A stretch of DNA of 22,141 nucleotides from JAVEYA01 sp034003745 (GTDB lineage: Bacteria; Bacillota; Peptococcia; DRI-13; PHAD01), in the NCBI GenBank assembly GCA_034003745.1, contig JAVEYA010000031.1:1-22141 (forward strand). Reading direction: 5' to 3'. The translations under genes and the position numbers were made by a program. Positions 8,901-16,191 of the stretch are shown piece by piece. Numbering within the stretch: position 1 is the first letter of the stretch; the number at the start of each line of letters is the position of its first letter. Under the pieces are notes generated by a model that was given only the letters and a program-made list of their open reading frames with translations, was not told the DNA's origin and ran no database searches.

Positions 8901-9341
8901 GTAACCAAGCGCAATGAGACCATGGCCTACTTCGTTCTGGAGGATCTGACCGGCACCCTGGATGTGCTCGTTTTCCCCAAAAAAATGGCGCAGTACAACG
9001 CCCTGCTGAAGAACGATCTGCCGGTCCTGCTCAGGGGACGCTTGAATCTGCAGGAAGATAGGCCGAAACTGTTTGTGGAAAGCATCAAAGCCCTGGAAGA
9101 TGAAGATAAAGAAGAACTCTACCTGAAAATTTCCACGGATTTTGCGGAAAATTCCCTGGAGTCGCAGTTGTGGCCTCTTATTGCGGAATATCCGGGAGAG
9201 GCGCCGTTGTATTTATATTTTCCGGAGGAAAATAAATTACGGTTGTGCGACAAGGAGCGCTGGATAACCCTTGCTCCGGAGCTGCTCGGTAAATTGGAGG
9301 ATTTACTGGGGAAAGAAGCGGTACGCGTGATGAAGAAGTAA
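5937..9341 (+). CDS. dnaE: DNA polymerase III alpha subunit, DnaE type
   Basis: A replicative polymerase of the C family, 1134 residues. The N-terminal PHP domain opens with HLHVHT (His5, 7, 9) and later has ITDHGSMYG. The palm holds the metal-binding PDIDIDF (Asp396, 398, 400) within FLNPERISMPDIDIDF, and GPGRGSAAGSLV lies just before. The finger region YRPGPLGSGM and the YAFLSYQTAYLKAHYP block follow, then helix-hairpin-helix residues and a C-terminal OB fold (VITLAGLITAVRRSVTKRN). There is no exonuclease insertion, so this is DnaE, not PolC; in Firmicutes DnaE usually works beside PolC, which is not in the window. The start is set by GGGAGGT at 5924-5930: GTG 5937 is seven bases away, whereas the upstream in-frame TTG 5931 abuts the site. 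No terminator is seen before coaD, 130 bases downstream. Confidence 0.96.
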   Translation: MSFVHLHVHTCYSLLDGAAKIPELLKAAKEMGMEALAITDHGSMYGVIEFYKQAKKIGIKPIIGCEVYVARRGHRDKAAGLDESPYHLVLLAENQEGYRNLLKLVSIGHLDGFYYKPRVDRELLKEYASGLIALSACLAGEIPTLLLENREADALQTALVYRDIFGAGNFYLELQDHGLEEQRRVNAGLLKLAKETGIPLAATNDLHYLKKEDAHVQDVLLCIQTAKTLQDTERMHFETEEFYLKSPEEMRLLFGDYPEALKNTVEIAARCNVDFAFGENRLPNYEVPEGYTAVSYLAELCREGLGKRYKNIGEEHRARLEFELATIEKMGYSSYFLIVWDFIRYAKEKDIFVGPGRGSAAGSLVSYCLEITDVDPLKYDLLFERFLNPERISMPDIDIDFCFERRGEVIEYVVQKYGADHVAQIITFGTLAARAAIRDTGRAMGVPLPLVDKVAKLVPMELGITLDRALEVSPELAQLAEQEPTVKELLRVARALEGVPRHAGTHAAGVVISPAPLDEFLPLQRTSEGLVSTQFDKDTVEEIGLLKMDLLGLRTLTVVNKAVDLVKRSQGLELNLSELPLDDKKTYQLLSAGDTIGVFQLESSGLRAILRELKPDSFEDIIALVALYRPGPLGSGMIEDFIRRRHGAVEVKYLHPSLEPVLQTTYGVIVYQEQVMRIASELAGFSLGEADLLRRAMGKKKPEIIAGLRRQFIEGAAAQDVFADIAGKVFDLMEYFAGYGFNKSHSAAYAFLSYQTAYLKAHYPVEFMAALLTSVIESKDRVPFYIEECRQMRIKILPPDVNESMVGFLVSGNQIRFGLAAIKQVGYQAIEAIIAEREKGPYKSLQDFCERVDLSHVNKRVIENLIKSGAFSSVRGSRAQLLEVLHICVEQGLSIQRQKNSNQMSLFDFGGSTAVNPPINLPSARDFSSKEILQMEKEVLGLYLSGHPLSEYKRIIEKTAALPIEELREEHDDTVITLAGLITAVRRSVTKRNETMAYFVLEDLTGTLDVLVFPKKMAQYNALLKNDLPVLLRGRLNLQEDRPKLFVESIKALEDEDKEELYLKISTDFAENSLESQLWPLIAEYPGEAPLYLYFPEENKLRLCDKERWITLAPELLGKLEDLLGKEAVRVMKK

Positions 9342-9471
9342 GTGACAAGAGAGGATAAATTTTTTGCCCTGTGGCAGGATAATAGAAAGTCGTCACGAAA
9401 ATACCATTTATAGTCATGTTTTACGGTGAAATGATGGAAAAACAGATACGGTGACAACGGAGGAAATGGTA

Positions 9472-9960
9472 TTGACAAGAGCAATCTACCCAGGCACGTT
9501 TGACCCGGTGACCAACGGACATATTCATATCGCCGCAAGAGCCTGCAAACTTTTTGATGAAGTGATCGTTGCGATCGCGGCGAACAGCTACAAGAAAACG
9601 TTGTTCTCAGTTGACGAGCGGGTCGAAATGATGCGGGAGAGTTTAAAGCATCTAAAGAATGCCAAGGTGGACAGCTTTACCATATTGACCGTGGATTATG
9701 CCGCTCAGCAGGAAGCCCAGGCCATGATCCGGGGTCTTCGGGCCATTACCGATTTTGAATATGAGATGCAGATGGCGCTAATGAACAAACGCCTGAATCA
9801 TAATATGGAAACGCTCTTTCTGATGACTTCTGCGGAACACTCCTTTTTAAGCTCCAGCGTCATCAAGCAGGTGGCGATGCTCCACGGTACCGTGAAAGGA
9901 TTGGTGCCGGAGATTGTCGAAAAACGGCTCCAAGAAAAGTTTAAGGAATCCTCTGTGTAG
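9472..9960 (+). CDS. coaD: Pantetheine-phosphate adenylyltransferase
   Basis: It transfers an adenylyl group from ATP to 4'-phosphopantetheine to form dephospho-CoA, the penultimate step of coenzyme A synthesis. The 162-residue length is typical. The nucleotidyltransferase signature YPGTFDPVTNGH (TNGH ending at His17) is at the N-terminus, IRGLRAITDFEYEMQMALMN matches the family, and the C-terminal EHSFLSSSVIKQVA is the ISSTxxR/K-type ATP site. TTG 9472 is preferred because GGAGG (9459-9463) lies eight bases upstream and the protein then begins MTRAIYPG, as in other CoaD proteins. In-frame GTG 9451 and ATG 9466 are badly placed relative to that site. It lies 130 bases after dnaE and 71 bases before mtrB without an evident terminator, so cotranscription is possible. 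Confidence 0.95.
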   Translation: MTRAIYPGTFDPVTNGHIHIAARACKLFDEVIVAIAANSYKKTLFSVDERVEMMRESLKHLKNAKVDSFTILTVDYAAQQEAQAMIRGLRAITDFEYEMQMALMNKRLNHNMETLFLMTSAEHSFLSSSVIKQVAMLHGTVKGLVPEIVEKRLQEKFKESSV

Positions 9961-10031
9961 ACTAACCTTATGAAGAACTGCACAGATAGCCTTATAGAGC
10001 ATAACGATAGACCCGCGTGATAGGAGGGGTA

Positions 10032-10274
10032 GTGTTGGAGGCGAACGAAAGGGTTTTTATCCAGGATGATTATATCGTAGTCAAAGCGCTGGACAATGGG
10101 GTGACCATCAGCGGGCTGACCAGGGGCAGAGATACCAAATTTCATCATTCTGAAAAACTGGACCGGGGAGAAGTGATGGTGGCGCAGTTTACCGAGCAAA
10201 CTTCGGCGATGAAAATACGCGGTAAAGCCCGGATCATGACCAGATACGGCATCGTTGAATCAGGAGACTTATAA
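10032..10274 (+). CDS. mtrB: Tryptophan RNA-binding attenuation protein (TRAP)
   Basis: TRAP forms an 11-subunit ring that binds tryptophan and then wraps RNA carrying (G/U)AG repeats, ending transcription or blocking translation of tryptophan genes. The product is about 80 residues; B. subtilis MtrB has 75. The core GLTRGRDTKFHHSEKLDRGE, then AQFTEQTSAMKIRGKA, is nearly the B. subtilis sequence. The RNA-contacting residues corresponding to Lys37, Lys56 and Arg58 and the tryptophan-pocket threonines in LTRGRDT are kept, so it should be functional. AGGAGG at 10022-10027 allows GTG 10032 (four bases) or TTG 10035 (seven bases); the GTG at 10017 precedes the site. No trp genes, folE or anti-TRAP occur in the window. 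It sits between coaD and a DUF2007-like gene, unlike the folE-mtrB pairing of Bacillus. Confidence 0.93.
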   Translation: MLEANERVFIQDDYIVVKALDNGVTISGLTRGRDTKFHHSEKLDRGEVMVAQFTEQTSAMKIRGKARIMTRYGIVESGDL

Positions 10275-10319
10275 AAGCGGCGGAAAGTATTCATGTGCGC
10301 TTGCTGGGAGGGTTATGAC

Positions 10320-10520
10320 ATGTGGACAGTAGTATATATTTTTCCTAACAGGATCCTGGCGGAACAATTGAAATCGGTTTTAGCGGAAGAAGGCCTTCTG
10401 GTGATGCTGCGTCCGGTGGGGATACCCCATCTGGGGGATTCCGGCCCCGTTGAATTACTGGTACCTGAATCCGAGGCGGAGGAGGCTCATGAAATTATCA
10501 ACAGCGCAATTACCGTATAA
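10320..10520 (+). CDS. Small DUF2007-like protein
   Basis: A 66-residue protein beginning MWTVVYIFPNRILAEQLKSV and ending in a helix rich in Glu and Ala. The pattern of a beta strand, a helix with Ala-Glu, LAEEGL, a loop with PHLGDSG, LLVPESE, and a closing helix EAHEIIN fits the small ferredoxin-like fold of DUF2007 (putative signal-transducing protein). No catalytic residues can be named. The start is ATG 10320, eight bases after GGAGG (10307-10311); the in-frame ATG 10293 lies before that site. It follows mtrB by 45 bases and precedes pyk, separated by a hairpin terminator. Function unknown. Confidence 0.75.
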   Translation: MWTVVYIFPNRILAEQLKSVLAEEGLLVMLRPVGIPHLGDSGPVELLVPESEAEEAHEIINSAITV

Positions 10521-10532
10521 CAGTTAAACTAC

Positions 10533-10566
10533 ACTCCCAGGGCATAATGCTCCTGGGGGTATTTTT
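10533..10566 (+). terminator. Terminator or attenuator between the DUF2007-like gene and pyk
   Basis: A 9-bp stem (10533-10541 with 10552-10560, one T-G pair) with a 10-base loop is followed by a short, imperfect T run (ATTTTTACTT). The short T run and the close distance to pyk (about 35 bases, no clear promoter between) mean termination may be partial. Confidence 0.7.
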
Positions 10567-10601
10567 ACTTAAACCATCGGCATCATCAGGAGGTGTATTG
10601 A

Positions 10602-12371
10602 ATGTTGGAAACGGCTGCTCTGCGCCGCACCAAAATAATCTGTACCATCGGCCCGGCTACCGAAAGCAACCAGGTATTGCAGGAACTGCTGCGCAGCGGA
10701 ATGAACGTAGCCCGTCTGAATTTTTCCCATGGGACCCATGAGGAACATAAAAAACGTCTGCAGGCTGTCCGGGAAGCTTCGGAAGAGACGGGCATCCCCG
10801 TCGCCGTAATGCTGGATACCAAGGGGCCGGAAATCAGAATCGGCCTGCTGGAAAAGGGCAGAGCCGAGTTAATTACAGGCGAGGAGGTTATCCTGACTAC
10901 CCAGGAAATCCTCGGCAATAAAACACGCATCTTTGTCAACTATGCCGGCTTGCCCCGGGATTTATCCGTCGGAACCGGCATCCTGCTCGATGACGGTCTT
11001 CTGGAATTAAAGGTTGAGCGGATTGAAGGCACGGAAATATATTGCCGGGTACTTAATGGCGGCATTTTAAGCGATAGAAAGAAGGTCAATGTGCCGGACG
11101 TGCCTATCAAGCTGCCGGGACTGACCCCGCAGGATATCGCCGACATCACTTTCGGCGTAGAGGAAGATTTCGATTATATTGCCGCGTCCTTTATCCGCTC
11201 CGCTGAGGACGTGCTGGCTATCCGCAAAGTCTTAGAGGCATTATCCGCGGATATTGCCATCATCTCGAAGATAGAAAATCGTCAGGGCGTGCAGAATATC
11301 GAAGAAATCATCCAGGTTTCCGACGGGATCATGGTAGCCCGCGGCGATCTGGGTGTGGAAATACCGGCCGAAGAAGTGCCGATCGTGCAAAAGAAACTCA
11401 TTGAGAAATGCAATCAGGCCGGCAAACCGGTCATCACAGCTACCCAAATGCTTGATTCGATGATCCGCAATCCCCGCCCCACCCGGGCCGAAGCTTCCGA
11501 TATCGCCAATGCCATCTATGATGGAACAGACGCTATCATGCTCTCCGGCGAAACCGCGGCCGGAAAATATCCTATAGCCGCTGCTCAGACGATGGCCCGG
11601 ATTGCCCGGCGCATCGAAGCCTCGCTGGATTGGTCCGATAGGAGCCGGCAAAAAAACGCAGGATATACCGCCGCCACGATCGACGCGATCGGCCATGCTA
11701 CCTGTGATATGGCGCAAAGTCTGGGGGCCGAAGCCATTATCACGGCTACCAAAACAGGCTCCACTGCGCTGATGATTTCCAAATATCGTCCGCTGAAGCC
11801 TATTATCGCCGTTACCCCGTTGCCGCGTATCCTGCGCCGGCTGTTGCTGGTGTGGGGCGTTTATCCACTGATGGCGCCGGAAACTGTTTCCACCGACGCT
11901 ATGATTGATTCGGCGCTGTCGGCTGCCTTGGAAGCCGGCTATGTCCGGCAGGGCAATCTGGTGGTAATTACAGCGGGAAACCCGGTGGGCATCCCCGGTT
12001 CCACCAATTTAATCAAAGTCCATACCATTGGCGAAATCCTGGCCCGGGGCACCGGTATCGGCAAAAACCCTGTCATCGGCCGGGCCGTCGCCGTCAGCAC
12101 CGCTCAGGAGGCTATTGACAGGATCGCCCCGGGCGATATCTTAATTACTACAGCCATTGACCGCGATTTCATTCCGGCTGTGCAGAAGGCGGGCGCCCTG
12201 ATTACCGAGGAGGGCGGTCTCACCTCCCACGGCGCCATCGTCGGCATCAACCTGGGAATCCCGGTCATTGTCGGCGTTGAGCAGGCTGTCGGTCTCTTCG
12301 CAAAAGCCGAGCTGATTACCGTAGACCCTGTCCGCGGTCTGATCTACCGCGGCAGCACCAAGGTAGTATGA
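10602..12371 (+). CDS. pyk: Pyruvate kinase with C-terminal PEP-utilising phosphohistidine-like domain
   Basis: It converts phosphoenolpyruvate and ADP to pyruvate and ATP, the last step of glycolysis. RRTKIICTIGPATES at the N-terminus, MNVARLNFSHGTHEEH, the B domain, ISKIENRQG (catalytic Lys223, metal-binding Glu225), VARGDLGVEIP and ITATQMLDSM are all classic. Length is 589 residues against about 470-480 for the minimal enzyme. The extra ~110 residues form a domain with GGLTSHGAIVGINLGIPVIV, matching the phosphohistidine domain of PPDK, PEP synthase and enzyme I, with His543 in TSH. This extra domain is known in Bacillus and many clostridial pyruvate kinases, where it does not act in a phosphotransfer relay as far as I know. 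The start is AGGAGGTG then ATG at eight-base spacing. A strong terminator follows. Confidence 0.96.
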   Translation: MLETAALRRTKIICTIGPATESNQVLQELLRSGMNVARLNFSHGTHEEHKKRLQAVREASEETGIPVAVMLDTKGPEIRIGLLEKGRAELITGEEVILTTQEILGNKTRIFVNYAGLPRDLSVGTGILLDDGLLELKVERIEGTEIYCRVLNGGILSDRKKVNVPDVPIKLPGLTPQDIADITFGVEEDFDYIAASFIRSAEDVLAIRKVLEALSADIAIISKIENRQGVQNIEEIIQVSDGIMVARGDLGVEIPAEEVPIVQKKLIEKCNQAGKPVITATQMLDSMIRNPRPTRAEASDIANAIYDGTDAIMLSGETAAGKYPIAAAQTMARIARRIEASLDWSDRSRQKNAGYTAATIDAIGHATCDMAQSLGAEAIITATKTGSTALMISKYRPLKPIIAVTPLPRILRRLLLVWGVYPLMAPETVSTDAMIDSALSAALEAGYVRQGNLVVITAGNPVGIPGSTNLIKVHTIGEILARGTGIGKNPVIGRAVAVSTAQEAIDRIAPGDILITTAIDRDFIPAVQKAGALITEEGGLTSHGAIVGINLGIPVIVGVEQAVGLFAKAELITVDPVRGLIYRGSTKVV

Positions 12372-12449
12372 TATCCATTCAAAGACCGGACCGAGTTTAA
12401 AAGAACTCTGAAAAAAGTTGATCCACCGCATAATCGGGTATGAACAAAA

Positions 12450-12487
12450 AATAATCTGCTGCATCTTTGTGCAGCGGATTATTTTTT
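12450..12487 (+). terminator. Intrinsic terminator after pyk
   Basis: AATAATC (12450-12456) pairs with GATTATT (12477-12483), and GCTGCA (12458-12463) with TGCAGC (12470-12475), with one internal T-G pair and a short loop. Six T follow (12482-12487) and A tracts precede, so it could work on both strands. Confidence 0.9.
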
Positions 12488-12556
12488 GCGTATTTAATCG
12501 TGGATATATTCCATCCTTTATCAAAGGCGACGGCGGAAAATCACCAAAAAGCTAAA

Positions 12557-12586
12557 TTTACTACAAAACATGGTATGAAAAATAAT
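12557..12586 (+). promoter_or_regulatory. Possible sigma-A promoter for the chemotaxis receptor gene
   Basis: TTTACT at 12557-12562 and AATAAT at 12581-12586 with an 18-base spacer match four and five of six consensus positions. It lies in the 230-base gap after the pyk terminator, about 130 bases before the receptor start. No convincing sigma-D (flagellar) promoter was found: the best TAAA at this spot is followed by GGTATGAA rather than GCCGATAT. Confidence 0.35.
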
Positions 12587-12651
12587 AATTTTATTCCTAC
12601 AATGGACAATAAGGAAAAAGCTGTTTCAAAAAGCGTACGGACCCTTCCGGA

Positions 12652-12675
12652 CCCCTAACCGGATGTGGTTAAGGG
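12652..12675 (+). other. Leader hairpin upstream of the chemotaxis receptor gene
   Basis: CCC and TAACC pair with GGTTA and GGG around a GGATGT loop (one bulge on each side). It is preceded by a short direct repeat of CGGACCC. No T run follows, so it is not a terminator. It could shape the 5' leader; no known riboswitch consensus is recognised. Confidence 0.35.
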
Positions 12676-12716
12676 AATAGGAAAGATAACAAGGTTAAGG
12701 AGGCAAAGACTATATT

Positions 12717-14867
12717 ATGAAAATGAGCGGTAATAACAGGATTGGAAAGATGGGTCTTAAGGGCAAGATTTTATTACCGGTTATCGGAATATTCGTTTTG
12801 AGCATTGGCATGATCTTGATTCTGGTTCTTTCCATCTCTTCAAATAACACAAACATGCTGTCCGACAATTTAATGGATGAAATGAACGGTCATTACGCCA
12901 GCGAGATACAGGGCAAGCTTAACGCGGCGTTCGGAAGCGCCCAGGCTTTGAAGCCGGTTTTCGAGCAAGCCGGCGCCGGGTCCAACCGGGACTCTGATGT
13001 GGCGCTTCTGACCAGCATCCTGAAGCAGAACCAGGGAGTTTTTGGCGTATATACCCTTTGGGAACCCGACAAGTATGACGGCAGAGACGCTGAGTACGCG
13101 GGCAAGCAAGGTCACGACGAAACGGGACGCTTCATCCCGTATGTCTTTCGCGGAGATACGGGTATCGCAATCGAAGCGCTGTCAGGATATGAAGAAGAAG
13201 GAGTAGGGGATTACTACCTCGTTCCTAAGAAAACGATGACTGAAAACATCATCGACCCTTTTCTATATCCGGTAAGCGGGATTGATCGGTATATGTCCTC
13301 GATGGTGGTGCCATTAATCCAAAATGGTAATTTTGTAGGCATTGTCGGCATGGATATCCTCATCGACAATCTGGTCGAAAGCATCAAAGGCGTATCCCTA
13401 TTTGAGAGCGGATATATGTTTATGACGGATTCCAACGGCGTCATATTCTATCACCCCGACGGCAAGCTGGTAGGAAAATCTTTATTTAACAGTATCGGTG
13501 AAAAAGAAGGCGTTCTGGTGGCTCATGCGTTAAAAACGGGGGAACAAGCTGATTTCGATTTTATTTCAGATGCGGAAAGTATTAAAAACAGGTTTTTGAT
13601 TAGTCCGGTTTCTATCGGCGGCAAGCATTGGCTGGTTGGTTGCGTTGTTCCCGTATCCGAAATTGAGAAAGCTGCCAATACTACTTTGATTGCAGGACTG
13701 GCAACCGGCGTCGTTGCTGTAATTATCACAGTATTTCTGCTGCTGATCCTGGTCTCCAGAATTGTTAAGCCGATTGTTCCGCTGACCAAAGCGGCGCTGG
13801 CAATTGAGACCGGCCATATCGACAGCGCTGTATCCCAAAGCCTCAAAGAAATCAGGAGCAACGATGAAATCGGTTTACTGGCGAATTCCATACAAAAAGC
13901 AGTAAGCTCGATTGAACGGGTTGCCGCCGACACGAAAAAGCTAAGTGCGGCGGTAGAGCAGTATGACTTAAGCATCGATATCGATACCTCTGTACATAGT
14001 GGTATTTACCGGGAGATTATGAATGTAGCTAAACAGATGTTTGGACAACTCAACAGCATCATCACCAACATTAAATTAGCCGCCGAACAGGTCAGTACCG
14101 GCGCTTCCCAGGTTGCAGGCGGAGCGCAGGCCCTTGCGGCGGGGTCAACGGAGCAGGCGGCCTCTGTCGAAGAATTGAATGCTTCCATTACCCAAATCGC
14201 AGAACAGGCTGCAGAAAATTCGGCCAATGTGATAATCGCAAACCAATATGTTGAGCAAGCAGGCGCCGGTGTAAATGCCGGAAACGAGCATATGCAGCAG
14301 CTTACCGAAGCAATGAACGATATCGGCTCCGCTTCCAATCAGATTGCCAATATTACCAAGGTCATTGAAGATATCGCTTTTCAGACCAACATTCTGGCGC
14401 TCAACGCCGCCATTGAAGCCGCCCGTGCCGGCAACGCGGGCAGAGGTTTCGCGGTAGTGGCCGATGAAGTCAGAAATCTCGCCGCCAAGTCGGCGGAAGC
14501 CGCCCAACAGACCGGTGAGCTGATTCAGAATTCTGTCGCCACCGTATCCAAAGGGACGCAGATAACTGCACAAACAGCGCAGATTTTACAGGATGTATTA
14601 GCAAACGCTCTCAAGGTAACGGAAAGCTTCTCAAAGATTGAACAGGCCTCCGCTGAACAGACCAATGCAATTGAACAGATCAAGCAGGGGCTTGCCCAGG
14701 TCGCCTCTGTTGTTCAAACCAACGCCGCCACTGCGGAAGAAAGCTCCGCAACAAGCGAAGAAATGTCCGCCCAGGCGTCAACCCTGCGCGATGAAGTTGG
14801 CAAGTTCAAACTGGATACAGAAAAGGAGGACGTTTCAATAGCGGTAAACTATAGGCGTCTATACTAA
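12717..14867 (+). CDS. Methyl-accepting chemotaxis protein with extracellular dCache-like sensor
   Basis: A 716-residue transmembrane chemoreceptor. A basic N-terminus leads into TM1 (about 18-41). The extracellular region (about 42-318) has features of a double-Cache sensor (GVYTLWEPDKYDGRD, then SSMVVPLIQNGNFVGIVGMD and YMFMTDSNGVIFYHPDG). TM2 spans about 323-350, then a HAMP domain, then the signalling coiled coil with the hairpin tip IAFQTNILALNAAIEAARAG and GFAVVADEVRNLA. The cytoplasmic domain should signal through CheA/CheW. No C-terminal CheR/CheB-tethering pentapeptide is seen; the tail is NYRRLY. Cache receptors of this kind usually sense amino acids or organic acids, but the ligand cannot be read from sequence. 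ATG 12717 follows AGGAGG by an unusually long 13 bases. Probably monocistronic. Confidence 0.93.
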   Translation: MKMSGNNRIGKMGLKGKILLPVIGIFVLSIGMILILVLSISSNNTNMLSDNLMDEMNGHYASEIQGKLNAAFGSAQALKPVFEQAGAGSNRDSDVALLTSILKQNQGVFGVYTLWEPDKYDGRDAEYAGKQGHDETGRFIPYVFRGDTGIAIEALSGYEEEGVGDYYLVPKKTMTENIIDPFLYPVSGIDRYMSSMVVPLIQNGNFVGIVGMDILIDNLVESIKGVSLFESGYMFMTDSNGVIFYHPDGKLVGKSLFNSIGEKEGVLVAHALKTGEQADFDFISDAESIKNRFLISPVSIGGKHWLVGCVVPVSEIEKAANTTLIAGLATGVVAVIITVFLLLILVSRIVKPIVPLTKAALAIETGHIDSAVSQSLKEIRSNDEIGLLANSIQKAVSSIERVAADTKKLSAAVEQYDLSIDIDTSVHSGIYREIMNVAKQMFGQLNSIITNIKLAAEQVSTGASQVAGGAQALAAGSTEQAASVEELNASITQIAEQAAENSANVIIANQYVEQAGAGVNAGNEHMQQLTEAMNDIGSASNQIANITKVIEDIAFQTNILALNAAIEAARAGNAGRGFAVVADEVRNLAAKSAEAAQQTGELIQNSVATVSKGTQITAQTAQILQDVLANALKVTESFSKIEQASAEQTNAIEQIKQGLAQVASVVQTNAATAEESSATSEEMSAQASTLRDEVGKFKLDTEKEDVSIAVNYRRLY

Positions 14868-14942
14868 ACGAAGGGATGAATATAAGAGGCTTGCGGAAAG
14901 ATATGCATATTCGGCAACAAAATAATGGGCGAGGATATAATT

Positions 14943-15554
14943 ATGAAGAAGCTTTCCCGTGAATTCTATAACCGGGACACGTTGACAGTGGCCCGGGAGC
15001 TATTGGGAAAAGTACTGGTGCACGAAATTGACGGGCAGAGAATTGCGGCCGGAATTGTCGAGACAGAGGCTTATCTGGGCAAAGAAGATAAGGCTGCGCA
15101 TTCCTATGGCGGCAGAAGAACAGCCCGAGTTGAGGTAATGTACGGCGGGGCGGGTTTTGCTTATGTATTTTTTGTTTACGGTATGCATAATTGCTTTAAT
15201 ATTGTTACCCGGGAAGAGGGCACTCCCCAGGCTGTTTTGATCAGGGCGGCAGAACCCCTGGCAGGTCTGGAGGCTATGGCGCAAAACCGCTTCGGCAAGG
15301 GATATGAACAATTAAAGGGGACTCAAATAATCAACCTAACCAATGGACCCGGAAAGCTCTGTCAGGCCTTGGCGATCGACAGAAGCCTGAACGGAGCAGA
15401 CCTTTGCGGAAACAGGATATATCTAACAGCTGGAGAAAAAGAACAGTTCGAGATCGTTGTAGCGAAACGGATCGGCATAGCTTACGCCGAGGAAGCCCAG
15501 GATTATCCCTGGAGATTCTACATCCAAGATAACAAATATGTGTCGGTAAAATAA
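14943..15554 (+). CDS. 3-methyladenine DNA glycosylase (AAG/MPG family)
   Basis: A base-excision repair enzyme that flips out and cleaves alkylated or deaminated purines. The 203-residue length is typical of bacterial AAG proteins. It has GIVETEAYLGKEDKAAHSYG, matching the human catalytic block: Glu42 corresponds to the water-activating glutamate, Tyr44 and His53 to the pocket residues. YVFFVYGMHNCFNIVT and QAVLIRAAEPLAGLE follow as in the family, and NLTNGPGKLCQALAID is the conserved later motif. ATG 14943 is chosen because GAGG (14931-14934) lies eight bases upstream; the ATG at 14925 precedes that site. It starts 75 bases after the chemoreceptor with no clear terminator between and ends at a strong terminator. 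Confidence 0.94.
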   Translation: MKKLSREFYNRDTLTVARELLGKVLVHEIDGQRIAAGIVETEAYLGKEDKAAHSYGGRRTARVEVMYGGAGFAYVFFVYGMHNCFNIVTREEGTPQAVLIRAAEPLAGLEAMAQNRFGKGYEQLKGTQIINLTNGPGKLCQALAIDRSLNGADLCGNRIYLTAGEKEQFEIVVAKRIGIAYAEEAQDYPWRFYIQDNKYVSVK

Positions 15555-15580
15555 CGATCTTAAGATTATATTGCGGGAAG

Positions 15581-15616
15581 AAATACCTCTTCTTTTGAGA
15601 GAAGGAGGTATTTTTT
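15581..15616 (+). terminator. Intrinsic terminator after the DNA glycosylase
   Basis: AAATACCTC-TTCT pairs with AGAAGGAGGTATTT with one unpaired base, a short TTTGAG-type loop, and a run of T ending at 15616. It closes the repair gene and isolates the following NGN-domain gene. Confidence 0.88.
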
Positions 15617-15655
15617 GTCGTAAATTTAGAAAATTTTAAAAAATATTAACAATAT

Positions 15656-15685
15656 TTTACACAAATGACTTTCATATGGTATAAT
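15656..15685 (+). promoter_or_regulatory. Sigma-A promoter for the NGN-domain gene and pilus locus
   Basis: TTTACA at 15656-15661 and a perfect TATAAT at 15680-15685, spacer 18 bases, in very AT-rich DNA just after a terminator. It lies about 60 bases before the NGN-domain gene start. It is the best promoter in the window. Confidence 0.75.
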
Positions 15686-15747
15686 AATATAAAAATTAAC
15701 AATATATGCTATAAATAGTAAAATTGCTATAAGGAATGATTAAATTC

Positions 15748-16191
15748 ATGCGACAATACTTTGCGGTTCATGTAAGAAGAGGGTATGAAACCAAAGTGAA
15801 AGCAATTTTGTTAAAAAAGCATTCTGCCGTACTGCAAAACGGTGGAGTGAGAATATTTATTGCAGGAAACAAGGGGGACCATCTGCCGGGTTACCTGATT
15901 ATCGGTTGCAGGAATTGGAGTGACGAACTCTATTACCTCCTTAAACATACGGTGGGCGTAATCCGGGTTATTCGGAACAGTATTCCGAAGCGGGAGGTCT
16001 CTATCTTGTTTAAGAAGCTGAGCATCTCCATGGTTCAAGAATATCTGCAGACAGCTAAAGAGTTAGCGAAACAGAAGGGCTATCTGAAAATGATTATTAA
16101 CAACCTGTATAAATTCAGAAAAGTGATGGCGGTTAAACCCAAAAGGAATCTCGTTTGGAGCGATAAACCACTCTTCCCGCTTTTGGATTGA
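15748..16191 (+). CDS. NusG-like NGN-domain protein lacking a KOW domain
   Basis: A protein of about 147 residues. The first ~90 residues resemble the NGN domain of NusG: RQYFAVHVRRGYETKVKAIL parallels the NusG start (WYAVHTYSGYENKVK type), followed by LPGYLIIGCRNWSDELYYLL and then TVGVIRVI, as in PGY-x-x-x and NTPGV blocks. The NGN domain binds the RNA polymerase clamp and promotes pausing or antitermination. The rest (about 91-147) is basic and does not resemble a KOW domain, and no KOW reading is found in the other frames just downstream. It is therefore a divergent NusG paralogue (RfaH/LoaP/UpxY-like idea) placed ahead of a pilus-type operon. ATG 15748 gives the expected NusG-like N-terminus; ATG 15736 abuts AAGGA and is less likely. 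Family call is moderate, function inferred. Confidence 0.62.
   Translation: MRQYFAVHVRRGYETKVKAILLKKHSAVLQNGGVRIFIAGNKGDHLPGYLIIGCRNWSDELYYLLKHTVGVIRVIRNSIPKREVSILFKKLSISMVQEYLQTAKELAKQKGYLKMIINNLYKFRKVMAVKPKRNLVWSDKPLFPLLD

Noticed and set aside
9374..9402. Sigma-H promoter before coaD (GCAGGATAA and CACGAAA)
   Set aside because: The -35 fits the Bacillus sigma-H consensus well and spacing is right, but the -10 matches only the GAA core; coaD is not a known sigma-H gene.
12467..12658. 63-codon frame between pyk and the chemotaxis receptor
   Set aside because: Starts inside the pyk terminator stem, has no ribosome site, and its composition is not protein-like.
12488..12716. c-di-GMP riboswitch before the chemotaxis receptor, and likewise at 352-444 before the kinase
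   Set aside because: Both positions are common for such riboswitches, but the conserved GEMM-I blocks (CACAGGGCAAACC-type and the tetraloop-receptor stem) are not present; only short simple hairpins are seen.
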